Positions 55,376 to 63,892 are shown, counted from the first letter of the stretch. The stretch is DNA of 64,000 nucleotides from Lachnobacterium bovis DSM 14045 (GCF_900107245.1 NZ_FNPG01000007.1:62001-126000); one strand, 5' to 3'. Made by a program: numbers and translations. Notes: a model not told the origin generated them from the sequence alone.

Positions 55376-56998
55376 ATGAATATTATTGAAAATATTAAAA
55401 CACAGGCTATTGAGAATGGAAAACAAGTAGTTTTTAAATCTCGTGTGGGACAATTAAGCTACTTACAATTGTGGAATAAATCAGAGCAGATTGCTCAATG
55501 GATTAAAGAAAATGTTTCTGGTAAAAATGAAGCAAATCCTATTGTTATTTATGGACATAAAAATCCTTTGATGCTTGCTTCTTTTTTAGGAAGTACTAAA
55601 TCAGGTAGAACATACTGTCCAGTGGATAGATGTATGCCAATAGAGCGTATCGAAGATATTATCGAAACAGTTGAAAATGAGTATGTTTTGATGACAGAGA
55701 ATTTAGTAGAACGTATCTGTAAAGAGGATTCTCAAAGAGTGTCAGAAGTTGAAAAGGTTAATGAATATACATATAAAATGTCAAATGTTAACTTTATTGA
55801 TGTTAATGCTTTATTAGATGTTGTTTTTGAAGAAAAAGATGATACAGTTTTAGAAAATGTTTCAGAAGATTCATATTTGAAACAAGATGGTGTATATTAC
55901 ATTATTTTTACATCAGGAAGTACAGGAAAGCCAAAGGGTGTTCAAATTACTAGATCAAGTTTAGAAAACTATTTAGATTGGTCAACTGAAGTAGGAGATT
56001 CAATTGGAGCAAAACATGGAAAAAATTTCTTGAATCAAGCTCCATATTCATTTGATTTATCAGTAATGGATACATATACAAGTTTAGTTAGTGGTGGAAC
56101 ATTAGTTTCTGTAGATAAAGAGTTGCAACAAGATACAGCTGCTCTAGTTTCATATATTAAAGAAAATAAGGTTAACTATTGGGTTTCAACTCCATCATTT
56201 GCTGCGATGTGTTTATCTGAACCTTCATATTCTGAAGAAGAACTTGATAGTCTTAAGTTCTTTATGTTCTGTGGAGAGACTTTATCAAAAGAAACTTCAG
56301 AAAAATTAATGGAAAGATTTCCAAAGGCTAAGATTATTAACACTTACGGTCCAACAGAGTCAACAGTTGCAGTTACATCAATTGAGGTGACTAAAGAATT
56401 ATTAGAAGATGAAAAATCAATTCCAATCGGATATGAAAAACATGGTACAGAAATTTTGATTTTAGCTGATTCAACAGAAGGTCAGGAAGTTAAGTTAGCT
56501 AAAAGCGATGAAATAGGCGAATTAGTTATTCTAGGTAATACATTGAGTATTGGATATTATAAGAATCCGGTTAAAACTGCTGAAGCGTTTAAGACTATTA
56601 TTTACAAAGGTAGAGAGGTACCTGCATACTTCACAGGTGATGCTGGCTACAAGAATAAAGACGGCATGATTTTCTTCTTGGGAAGAATTGATAGACAGGT
56701 TAAACTTCATGGGTATAGAATTGAGTTGGGTGATATAGAGTCTAATTTGACAAAAATAAAAGAAATCACTCAGGCGGCTGTTATTCCAAAGAAGGTTGAC
56801 GGAGTAATTAAACAATTAGTTGCATTTATTGTTAGTGATAAATTAAATGAAGATTATGATAGTAGAAAATATGTTAGAAATCAACTTCAAGAGATGATTC
56901 CTAAGTATATGGTTCCAAAGAAAATTGTTGTGTTAGATAAGATGCCTCTAACTAACAATGGAAAAATTGATTATAAAAGAATGGAGACATTAGTGTAG
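55376..56998 (+). CDS. dltA: D-alanine--D-alanyl carrier protein ligase DltA
   Basis: Activates D-alanine with ATP and loads it on DltC for teichoic acid D-alanylation. Adenylate-forming family: IIFTSGSTGKPKGVQ at about 177-190, NQAPYSFDLSVMDTY, NTYGPTESTVAVT, YFTGDAGYKNKDG, GRIDRQVKLHGYRIELGDIE, and the C-terminal catalytic Lys in TNNGKIDYKRM. 540 residues, about 35 more than Bacillus DltA because of a charged insert at about 115-165. ATG after AGGAAGGAGATAGCTA. First gene of dltABCD-X. Confidence 0.96.
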   Translation: MNIIENIKTQAIENGKQVVFKSRVGQLSYLQLWNKSEQIAQWIKENVSGKNEANPIVIYGHKNPLMLASFLGSTKSGRTYCPVDRCMPIERIEDIIETVENEYVLMTENLVERICKEDSQRVSEVEKVNEYTYKMSNVNFIDVNALLDVVFEEKDDTVLENVSEDSYLKQDGVYYIIFTSGSTGKPKGVQITRSSLENYLDWSTEVGDSIGAKHGKNFLNQAPYSFDLSVMDTYTSLVSGGTLVSVDKELQQDTAALVSYIKENKVNYWVSTPSFAAMCLSEPSYSEEELDSLKFFMFCGETLSKETSEKLMERFPKAKIINTYGPTESTVAVTSIEVTKELLEDEKSIPIGYEKHGTEILILADSTEGQEVKLAKSDEIGELVILGNTLSIGYYKNPVKTAEAFKTIIYKGREVPAYFTGDAGYKNKDGMIFFLGRIDRQVKLHGYRIELGDIESNLTKIKEITQAAVIPKKVDGVIKQLVAFIVSDKLNEDYDSRKYVRNQLQEMIPKYMVPKKIVVLDKMPLTNNGKIDYKRMETLV

Positions 56999-56999
56999 T

Positions 57000-58148
57000 A
57001 TGGAATTATTTACTGGATATACATTTTTTAGTGCATTGGTTTTATTATCGATTCCAGCAATTATTCTAGGAATTAAAGAAAAGAATATTAAGTATTATGG
57101 CTTTTTTGTAACATTGGTATTCGTTTTCTTAGCACTTATGAAATCACCAAAGGCAATAATGTATTTGGTTATATTTTGTCTGTTTGAATATTTTATCATT
57201 CGTGAATATTTAAGAATATATAAAGCAAAAGGTAGAAATGCAAAAACATATTATATTTTTGTTTTCTTATCATTATTACCATTAATGTTAAATAAGTTTT
57301 TGCCTGTTCTACCAGGACATTTAAAGATATTTGCCTTCTTAGGCATATCTTATATGACATTTAAAGGTACACAGATTATAATTGAGATTTATGACGGATT
57401 AATAGAAGATGTAAAATTGTTTGATTTTGCTTATTTGTTCCTATTTTTCCCTACAATTACATCTGGACCAATTGATAGAAGTAGAAGATTTGAGGAAGAC
57501 TTAAAAAGAAGAATTTCAAAAGAAGAGTATTTAGATAATTTAGGAACTGCGATTTTTAGAATCCTTTTGGGAGCAATGTATAAAACGGTTTTTGCAGCTC
57601 TTTTCTATCAAGCAATGTTAAGATTAGAAAGAACAAGTGATATTTTAGAATTAATTGGATATATGTATGTATATGGATTCTATATGTTTTTCGATTTTGC
57701 CGGCTATTCACATATGGCAGTAGGTGCAGGAATGATATTTGGTATACAACTACCAGAAAACTTTAATAAACCTTTTGTTAGTAAGGATTTAAAAGAGTTT
57801 TGGGATAGATGGCATATTTCATTATCTCATTGGTTTAGAGATTTTATCTTTACTAGAATAGTAATGAAAATGACAGAAAAGAAATGTCCAAAGAAAAAAT
57901 TAAACAGAGCTTCGCTTGCTTTCTTAATTAATATGTCAGTAATGGGTATTTGGCATGGAACAGATTTAAACTATATTGTATATGGTGTTTACCATGGTGT
58001 ATTATTGGCAATTACAGAAATTTATGAGAAAAAATCTAAATTTCATAAGAAAAATAAGAAGAAAAAGTGGTACCATGCAATTCAATGGTTTGTGACATTT
58101 AACGTTGTAATGTTTGGTTTCTTAATTTTCTCAGGAAAGTTAATATAG
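57000..58148 (+). CDS. dltB: D-alanyl transfer protein DltB (MBOAT)
   Basis: Membrane-bound O-acyltransferase that passes D-alanine across the membrane. About ten membrane spans; MBOAT residues RWHISLSHWFRDF (His272) and the catalytic His319 in MGIWHGTDLNYIVYGVYHG. 382 residues. It starts 1 nt after the dltA stop, so translation is coupled. Confidence 0.96.
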   Translation: MELFTGYTFFSALVLLSIPAIILGIKEKNIKYYGFFVTLVFVFLALMKSPKAIMYLVIFCLFEYFIIREYLRIYKAKGRNAKTYYIFVFLSLLPLMLNKFLPVLPGHLKIFAFLGISYMTFKGTQIIIEIYDGLIEDVKLFDFAYLFLFFPTITSGPIDRSRRFEEDLKRRISKEEYLDNLGTAIFRILLGAMYKTVFAALFYQAMLRLERTSDILELIGYMYVYGFYMFFDFAGYSHMAVGAGMIFGIQLPENFNKPFVSKDLKEFWDRWHISLSHWFRDFIFTRIVMKMTEKKCPKKKLNRASLAFLINMSVMGIWHGTDLNYIVYGVYHGVLLAITEIYEKKSKFHKKNKKKKWYHAIQWFVTFNVVMFGFLIFSGKLI

Positions 58149-58252
58149 TAGAGTGCTATAAAAGTTAAAGTGCATTAAACTAGAACAAGTTGTTAGTGCA
58201 GAATTTGGTTTTAAAAATTTATTATAAAAATTATAAGAAAGAGGTTAAAAAG

Positions 58253-58486
58253 ATGGAAGAAAAGATTTTGAGTATTTTAGAGGAATTATGTGGAGATGAA
58301 GTTGTAAGAGAAGATTTAGATATCGATTTATTAGAAGAAGGATTACTTGATTCATTAGATTATTCTGAATTGTTAGTTGATATTAAATCAGAACTTGATG
58401 TTGTAATTTCACCTTCAGAGGTAACAAGAGAAGAAATGAATACACCAAGAAAGATTATTGATAAAGTAAAATCTAAGTTACAATAA
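58253..58486 (+). CDS. dltC: D-alanyl carrier protein DltC
   Basis: Small acyl-carrier-type protein, 77 residues, acidic. The phosphopantetheine attachment Ser34 lies in GLLDSLDYSELLVDI, matching the Asp-Ser motif. The ATG at 58253 follows AGAGGTTAAAA; an upstream in-frame start at 58190 would add 21 unrelated residues. There are about 105 bases between dltB and dltC, more than elsewhere in the operon, without a visible terminator. Confidence 0.95.
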   Translation: MEEKILSILEELCGDEVVREDLDIDLLEEGLLDSLDYSELLVDIKSELDVVISPSEVTREEMNTPRKIIDKVKSKLQ

Positions 58487-58511
58487 ATCATAAGAGTTAA
58501 GGTGTGACAAA

Positions 58512-59693
58512 ATGAAAAAAATCAAAGCATTTATAGTAGCAGCATTGTTGTTTACTGTTTTTTTGGTAATATTTGAGATATCATTATCATATAAGTTATA
58601 TACTGATGATAAAAGCATGGGTATGTGGAATAGTGCTTATAAAGATAGATCGTATGAGGCAATTAGTCAGAATATTGGTGATGATACTATGATTATTTGT
58701 GGATCATCTGAGTTTGCGCATGGACGTAATTCTAAATATCATCCAATGAATATGTGTGCAAAAGACAGCAAAAATTGGATGACAATTGGTAGTTCATATA
58801 ATCAAACTTTATTACATGGAATTGCTGTTGGTTCTGTTGGAGAACAGATGAATAATAAAAAAGTTGTTATGCTCCTGTCTCCAACATGGTTTTACAAAAA
58901 GGGAATTTCACCAGAGCATTTTGAGTTGAGATTCTCTGAGACAGAATATTATCACTTTATGGAAAACAAGACTATTCCAAGAGATATTAAAGAATACTAT
59001 GCAAAACGTTCTGAGAAACTTTTATCTAAGAACGAGGGATTGCAGTCTAAAGTAGAATTATGTAATAGTATCAATCTTGGAAATAACGATTCAAGTATAG
59101 ACGAATTTCGTTATAACTTTTATAAAGGATATGCAAGACAAAAAGATTATATTACAGTAAAAACATCATATAATTTAGATCATAAATTGTATGGTAAGGG
59201 CAGAAAGAAAAAGTATGCTAATAAACATAAAATTGATTTTAAAAATGAAACAATGTTAAAAAAAGCAACAAAGCTTTCTGAAAAAAAATCACATAATGAT
59301 TTTACAATGAGAGATAGTAATTTTTCAAAATTAGAATTGAACATTCTAGGATTGAAAGGTTCACATAATAAGGATTCATGGGAACAATCAAAAGAATACA
59401 AAGATTTAGAATATTTTATTAGATTGTGCAATTCACAGAACATAGAGTTGGATATTGTACTATTACCTGTTAATGGTAGATGGTATGATTATACAGGAAT
59501 GACTAAAGATAAAAGAACAGTTTTATCTGAAAATGTTAAAAAAATTGCATCAAAATATAATGTTAAATTTGATGATTTGTCAAAGTATTCATATGACAAG
59601 TATCTCACAAGCGATGCAGTTCACCCTTGGAATTTAGGTTGGGTTGTAATTAATGAAAGATTATATAACTTTTATAAAGGTGGTAAGTCATGA
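58512..59693 (+). CDS. dltD: D-alanyl transferase DltD
   Basis: 393 residues. Membrane anchor at about 5-27, then an extracellular SGNH-like esterase domain: GSSEFAHG at about 64-71 with the nucleophile Ser of the GSS box, and the C-terminal SDAVHPWNLGWV supplying Asp and His. DltD completes transfer of D-alanine to teichoic acid. It overlaps the next small gene by 4 nt (ATGA). Confidence 0.95.
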   Translation: MKKIKAFIVAALLFTVFLVIFEISLSYKLYTDDKSMGMWNSAYKDRSYEAISQNIGDDTMIICGSSEFAHGRNSKYHPMNMCAKDSKNWMTIGSSYNQTLLHGIAVGSVGEQMNNKKVVMLLSPTWFYKKGISPEHFELRFSETEYYHFMENKTIPRDIKEYYAKRSEKLLSKNEGLQSKVELCNSINLGNNDSSIDEFRYNFYKGYARQKDYITVKTSYNLDHKLYGKGRKKKYANKHKIDFKNETMLKKATKLSEKKSHNDFTMRDSNFSKLELNILGLKGSHNKDSWEQSKEYKDLEYFIRLCNSQNIELDIVLLPVNGRWYDYTGMTKDKRTVLSENVKKIASKYNVKFDDLSKYSYDKYLTSDAVHPWNLGWVVINERLYNFYKGGKS

Positions 59694-59818
59694 AAAAAGA
59701 GACAAAAGAATTTATTATTTTAGTTTTAAAATATTTTTTAATCATGATGATTCTTTTTATATTTGCCATGTATAGTGGAATAATAGAAACACCAAAATTT
59801 ACATATGCAGAATTCTAA
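59690..59818 (+). CDS. dltX: DltX-like microprotein (42 residues)
   Basis: Short gene starting in the ATGA overlap with the dltD stop. The product has a charged start (MKKETKEF), one membrane span at about 9-30 (IILVLKYFLIMMILFIFAMY) and ends TPKFTYAEF. This matches DltX: a single-span peptide of about 45-50 residues ending in a F-x-Y-x-E-F motif whose Tyr has been proposed to carry D-alanine between DltB and DltD. In Bacilli dltX is the first gene of the operon; here it is last. Tyr39 is the candidate acceptor. Confidence 0.8.
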   Translation: MKKETKEFIILVLKYFLIMMILFIFAMYSGIIETPKFTYAEF

Positions 59819-59899
59819 AGCTTTGGTATAGTGATTATTATACACAGTTTATGAAATATTGGTGGCTTATGTGAGTCAACGATTAATTAGAGAGATATT

Positions 59900-59947
59900 A
59901 ATCCTCACTATATGTTTTCTTACTTTAGAGAACATGTAGTGAGGATT
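59900..59947 (+). terminator. Inverted repeat / probable terminator of the dlt operon
   Basis: AATCCTCACTATATGTTTTCT pairs with AGAGAACATGTAGTGAGGATT with few mismatches around TACTTT (arms 59900-59920 and 59927-59947). The following U-tract is weak. Confidence 0.7.
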
Positions 59948-59993
59948 TGTGCTTTAAATAGTTTTGTGTATAGTGAGAAAATTCTTTAATTAG

Positions 59994-60022
59994 TTGCAAA
60001 AGATTAGATTTTGGTGTATAAT
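59994..60022 (+). promoter_or_regulatory. Promoter of smpB-ssrA
   Basis: TTGCAA, 17-nt spacer, TATAAT, 48 bases before the smpB start. Confidence 0.7.
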
Positions 60023-60070
60023 AATGTTTGTGGCTGTAAAAGTAAAATATATCGACGAAAGGAGTTAACT

Positions 60071-60538
60071 ATGGCTAAAGAATCTAAAAAGCTTATTGCA
60101 AATAATAAAAAAGTTCGTCATGATTATTTCCTTGAGGAGATATATGAAGCAGGAATTAGTTTGGCTGGCACAGAGGTTAAGGCGTTGAGAATGGGAAGAT
60201 GCTCTATTAAGGAATCATTTATCCATATTGAGGATGGAGAAGTGATTTTGTATGGTATGCATATAAGTCCTTATGAAAAAGGTAATATTTTTAACAAAGA
60301 TCCTCTTAGACCAAGAAAGCTTTTAATGCATAAAAAAGAAATACAGAAATTGATTGGGAAGATTGCTCAAAAGGGTTATACTATTGTACCAGTTGAGGTG
60401 TATTTTAAAGGAAGTCTTGTTAAGGTTGAAGTTGCATTAGCAAAAGGTAAGAAGTTGTATGATAAACGTCAGGACATTGCTAAGAGAGATCAAAAAAGAG
60501 AGGCCTTGAGAGATTTCAAAATTAGAAATTTGGGCTAG
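60071..60538 (+). CDS. smpB: SsrA-binding protein SmpB
   Basis: Binds tmRNA and brings it to stalled ribosomes for trans-translation. 155 residues with [70 protein letters not shown] and the basic tail [19 protein letters not shown] 60071 follows AAAGGAGTTAACT; an upstream in-frame start at 60011 adds a non-conserved stretch. Its last codons overlap the 5' end of its own RNA partner, ssrA. Confidence 0.98.
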   Translation: MAKESKKLIANNKKVRHDYFLEEIYEAGISLAGTEVKALRMGRCSIKESFIHIEDGEVILYGMHISPYEKGNIFNKDPLRPRKLLMHKKEIQKLIGKIAQKGYTIVPVEVYFKGSLVKVEVALAKGKKLYDKRQDIAKRDQKREALRDFKIRNLG

Positions 60539-60871
60539 TAATGGTTTCGACGGGGTACGTGAAGTTGGAGAAGCGAGCCGTATGCAATGCGTTAAATGGC
60601 ACAATTAAAATTAAACGCTGAAGATAATAATTTAGCATTAGCTGCCTAGTTGCAGCAGTCTGACTTAGTGCACCTACACATTAAGACCCAGGCTTCGAAC
60701 ATGTAGGAAACGACATAGGTTAAGCTTTGCACTTATGGGCGTATTATGAAGCTACTGAAGTTGTTAGGGTGTTAGTCCTCGAACAACGGAGGGAATGTTA
60801 AAGGACTTACTACACTCGTAGAAGTACAATGAATCGTATTTCGGACATGGGTTCGACTCCCATCTAGTCCA
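60532..60871 (+). ncRNA. ssrA: Transfer-messenger RNA (tmRNA)
   Basis: The 5' end GGGCTAG (60532-60538) pairs with CTAGTCC (60864-60870) to form the acceptor stem; TGGTTTCGACGGGGT is the conserved 5' block; GGGTTCGACTCCC is the T arm. The tag reading frame runs 60599-60649 (GCA to TAG) and encodes AQLKLNAEDNNLALAA, ending in the ALAA degron. CCA is not encoded and must be added. The 5' end lies inside the 3' end of smpB. Confidence 0.96.
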
Positions 60872-60875
60872 CTTT

Positions 60876-60907
60876 AAACTCTAGATTTTAAGTCTAGAGT
60901 TTTTTTG
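60876..60907 (+). terminator. Terminator of ssrA
   Basis: AAACTCTAGA / TCTAGAGTTT around TTTTAAG, followed by TTTTT. A second small hairpin, GCGA-ATATAAAA-TCGC plus T-run, lies at about 60934-60955. Confidence 0.92.
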
Positions 60908-61134
60908 TTTTTTTATCAATGGATAAGTATTAGCGAATATAAAATCGCTTTTTTAATTGCGAAAAATTAAATAATATCAAATAATATTAAGATAAAATTA
61001 ATATCAATTTGCCAAATATTAAAAGTGTTAAACTTTTCTAAAGTGAAGAATATTGACGTATTTCGTGCCGAAATATAGGGTAACAATCCAATAAAAGAAA
61101 AACAAAGCAAATTTTCTGAGAAAGGCGGTGAATC

Positions 61135-61734
61135 ATTATAGAGTTTTCACGAGTGGGAAATCACACCATTCAATGCGTTGTTACAGAAGAAGAGATTATA
61201 GGTTTGGGTTATACCATGGATGATATCATGTCGAATGGAGAAAAGACACAAGAGTTTATGCACCATATTTTCAACATGGCGGAAAAGGAATTTCATATTG
61301 ACTTGGAACTTGGAGTAAAGAAAGTAAGAGCCAATTTTAGACCAAATCATACGATTGCTTTGACTTTTTCAGAAACACATCTAGATCCATGTGAGCTAGA
61401 TAGGGATTATGAAAGAGAGCGTATAGAAGAGATTCAGCCAGAAGATAGAGTAGAAGGGCTACTGGTTTTTAATTCTTTTAATAATTTGGAAGAGTTCTCA
61501 AAGAAGGTTAACATAGATAGAAGAATTCCAAATCGCTTATATAGATTAAATGGTTCATACATTGTATTAATTGAAATAGGATATTTGACTGATAATCAGG
61601 TAAAAAGCCTGTCTTTTATTACTGATGAATATGCAGATGGTGCTTATACAGGAGCAGAAAAAAAAGCTTTTATTGAAGAACATGGTAAACTAATAATAGA
61701 AGCTGATGCGTTACAAATTTTAAGAAAATTATAA
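61135..61734 (+). CDS. mecA: MecA-family adaptor protein (probable ATT start)
   Basis: MecA proteins deliver substrates to ClpC and control competence or development in Firmicutes. From the first ATG-type codon in frame, GTG 61153, the protein is 193 residues (GNHTIQCVVTEEEIIGLGYT start, C-terminal domain with EEFSKKVNIDRRIPNRLYRL). Homologues begin with a further M-x-I-E-type segment, and IEFSRV is encoded just upstream. The only ribosome-binding site (AAAGGCGG, 61121-61128) is 25 bases from GTG but 6 bases from ATT at 61135. I therefore place the start at ATT, giving 199 residues. ATC 61132 and ATA 61138 are alternatives. Confidence 0.75.
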   Translation: MIEFSRVGNHTIQCVVTEEEIIGLGYTMDDIMSNGEKTQEFMHHIFNMAEKEFHIDLELGVKKVRANFRPNHTIALTFSETHLDPCELDRDYERERIEEIQPEDRVEGLLVFNSFNNLEEFSKKVNIDRRIPNRLYRLNGSYIVLIEIGYLTDNQVKSLSFITDEYADGAYTGAEKKAFIEEHGKLIIEADALQILRKL

Positions 61735-61871
61735 AATCATTATTGTTTGATTATAAGGAAGTTAAAAATTTATAGAAATATTTGTTATAAATCGTAACAG
61801 AAATAAAGTTCGAAAATAATAAAAATTAGTATATATAAGTTTTAAAGTTTTTAGAGAAAAGTAATGATTAA

Positions 61872-61909
61872 AAAAAACAAACTGCTATTTAATAGTGGTT
61901 TGTTTTTTA
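61872..61909 (+). terminator. Terminator after mecA
   Basis: AACAAACTGCTAT / ATAGTGGTTTGTT with flanking A and T runs; can act in both directions and so also for acylphosphatase on the minus strand. Confidence 0.85.
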
Positions 61910-61941
61910 GTTAAGAAATTATAATAATTAAATTTTTATGG

Positions 61942-62211
61942 TTAATAAATTGTACGAAATTTTGATTCATTATCAACAATATCTTTTGAACAGCTTTCGA
62001 TGTGCTCAATTTCAATGTAGCCGTCATTTTTAAGTTCTTTAATTAGTTGGTATATTTTTAAAGAATCTCCTTGCACTTCCATTGTTACTGTTCCATCTAG
62101 ATTATTTTTTACCCATCCCGTTAAACCTAAATCGGAAGCAATATTACCGGCTGTAAATCTAAAACCAACACCCTGAACGCGACCACTGAATATCAATTGA
62201 CGTCTTTGCAT
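61942..62211 (-). CDS. acyP: Acylphosphatase
   Basis: Small enzyme that hydrolyses acyl phosphates. 89 residues with the phosphate loop GRVQGVGFRFTA (catalytic Arg) and GWVKNNLDGTVTMEVQG carrying the catalytic Asn. The ATG is followed by the usual RRQLIFSG start. It precedes nothing on the minus strand and is 63 bases after the NYN/LOTUS gene, so the two may be co-transcribed. Confidence 0.93.
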   Translation of the reverse strand: MQRRQLIFSGRVQGVGFRFTAGNIASDLGLTGWVKNNLDGTVTMEVQGDSLKIYQLIKELKNDGYIEIEHIESCSKDIVDNESKFRTIY

Positions 62212-62274
62212 AAGTATTACCTCTAGTTTTTCTTTTTGTTCATTAAAAAATAATCTTTATATAGGTTACAGAGA

Positions 62275-63294
62275 TTATTTCTTTCTATTATTAATATATA
62301 CATAATTACGCGTTGAGTCAAATGCAACGATTGTCAAATTAGGAATAGAGGAGATAAATTTTGAAAGTGTCGAGTATCCAAATTCTTTTCCTTTAAAATT
62401 TGGATATTTATTATGTATTTTTGTTCCAAGTAAACCTAAATCTATTCCATTGTCGCCATATTCAGATACAATTTCAATTATAAAATTAACAATTTTATCT
62501 CGGAATGATTTGTTATTAATTAAATGAATTGTAACTGTATTGTTATTTCTTCTACGTAATTCAACTGCCTTTATTTCTTGCATAAAGGTCGAAAGAGAGC
62601 TGTATCCATAAGTTCTCACGTCAAAATCTGGATATTTTTTTTGAAGTCTATTCCCAATTTCTCCAAGTTCAGTAACACGTCCTTTATTATTATTTTCAGT
62701 TACAATTTCAATGATTGAGTTTTCAATTGAGTCCAAGCTGATTTTTTCAATTATGTTAAGCGAGTTTGTTGAATTATTGTCGGATGAAGAACCAGTGGAA
62801 TAAATGGTTTTTGTCAGGTCGTTCGAATCTGATTTATAGTTTGAATTCATATCGGTAGATTGATCTAATAATAAATCTAGCGCAGTAAAAATAGTACATG
62901 CAACTTTAAATGAACGAGGAGTTTTGGATTCACCCATACCAATAACTTCCATTGCGGATTCTTTTAGTCGAGATACTAATCGTGTGAAATCACTGTCGCT
63001 TGAAACAATGCAAAATCCATCAACGTTGTTTGTATATAAAATATCCATTGCATCTATAATTAAAGCGGAATCTGTCGTATTTTTTCCGGAAACGATATTA
63101 AATTGTTGAATAGGTGTGAGAGAATATTTAAAGAGTACATTCTTCCATGATGCTGATTGAGGACTTGTCCAATCACCGTAAATACGTTTGTATGTTACGA
63201 CACCATAACGTGTCATTTCATCAAGAATAGTACTTATGTATTTGGCAGAAATATTCTCTGAGTCAATTAGAACTGCATATTTTTTTTCTTCCAT
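62275..63294 (-). CDS. NYN-domain nuclease with two OST-HTH/LOTUS domains
   Basis: 339 residues. N-terminal NYN (PIN-like) domain at about 5-145: YAVLIDSENIS (Asp11), TTDSALIIDAMDIL (Asp75) and FCIVSSDSDFTRLV (Asp100, Asp102), the acidic ligands of the family, then GMGESKTPRSFKVAC. A Ser/Asn-rich linker (about 145-185) leads to two LOTUS-type winged helices (about 188-260 and 262-337), each with a Y-P-x-F ... G-Y-S-x-L-S-x-F signature. LOTUS domains bind RNA, so an RNA-binding nuclease is inferred. Similar layout to eukaryotic MARF1. Confidence 0.85.
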   Translation of the reverse strand: MEEKKYAVLIDSENISAKYISTILDEMTRYGVVTYKRIYGDWTSPQSASWKNVLFKYSLTPIQQFNIVSGKNTTDSALIIDAMDILYTNNVDGFCIVSSDSDFTRLVSRLKESAMEVIGMGESKTPRSFKVACTIFTALDLLLDQSTDMNSNYKSDSNDLTKTIYSTGSSSDNNSTNSLNIIEKISLDSIENSIIEIVTENNNKGRVTELGEIGNRLQKKYPDFDVRTYGYSSLSTFMQEIKAVELRRRNNNTVTIHLINNKSFRDKIVNFIIEIVSEYGDNGIDLGLLGTKIHNKYPNFKGKEFGYSTLSKFISSIPNLTIVAFDSTRNYVYINNRKK

Positions 63295-63657
63295 AGCTCT
63301 TTCACCGTTTTCCTTCTTTTATAAAACTTCGCTTTTATTATTTTTGTTATTTTTTATATAATATCAAAATTTATAAGCATTTAATATTTCGGTATTAAAT
63401 TTTTATTATTTATAATCTTTTATATGTATTATTTAAGCATTTGTAAAATATAACAAAAATATTGGTTTATAAATATAAATAGTTAGATAAAAAAAACAAT
63501 TCAAAATTGTCTTTTAATAAATCAATCAAATTTGCATAAAAAAACAATAGAATTTTTGTGAATTAAATTTTGAAAAAATATAGAAAAAATTTAAAAATAT
63601 GTTATACTATTAGATGTAGGGTATATTTAATTAAAAAAAGAATAGGGGGGATTTAAA

Positions 63658-63729
63658 TGTCTGGATTAGAAATTTATTTTGAGGTTTATTATGGCATAAC
63701 AACTTCACAGCAGAGTGAAGAAAAATAGT
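63658..63729 (+). CDS. Tiny ORF (23 codons) with strong ribosome-binding site
   Basis: ATG at 63658 is 7 nt after AGGGGGG and about 45 bases after TATACT (63603-63608). The peptide starts MSGLEIYFEVYYGITTS and ends EEK. It is neither strongly hydrophobic nor Lys-rich. Its 3' part contains the hairpin CTTCAC-AGCAGA-GTGAAG in the mRNA. Possible leader peptide, peptide signal or modified-peptide precursor; no family recognised. Confidence 0.4.
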
Positions 63730-63817
63730 ATGTATATAAGGATTTCATTGCAAGTTATATTAATACAGAGATATAATTTTTAAAGTAAAGATATTTGCGT
63801 GGGGGTGAATATTTTTT

Positions 63818-63850
63818 ATGAAAGCAATGGATTCAAATTGTAAAGGCTGA
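63818..63850 (+). CDS. Second tiny ORF (10 codons)
   Basis: ATG at 63818 lies 10 nt after GGGGGTGA, close to an ideal ribosome-binding site. Product MKAMDSNCKG. Its stop codon TGA overlaps the 5' arm of the terminator that follows, an arrangement typical of leader peptides. Might not be translated. Confidence 0.25.
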   Translation: MKAMDSNCKG

Positions 63851-63892
63851 ATACACGTAGTAATGAGAGGTCTAGGTGTATTCGGCTTTTTT
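63846..63892 (+). terminator. Terminator closing the micro-ORF unit
   Basis: GCTGAATACAC / GTGTATTCGGC with a 19-base loop, followed by TTTTTT. Good terminator shape. Confidence 0.88.

Noticed and set aside
60850-60871. tRNA-like 3' end
   Set aside because: GGGTTCGACTCCC plus acceptor stem belongs to tmRNA; no anticodon arm is present.
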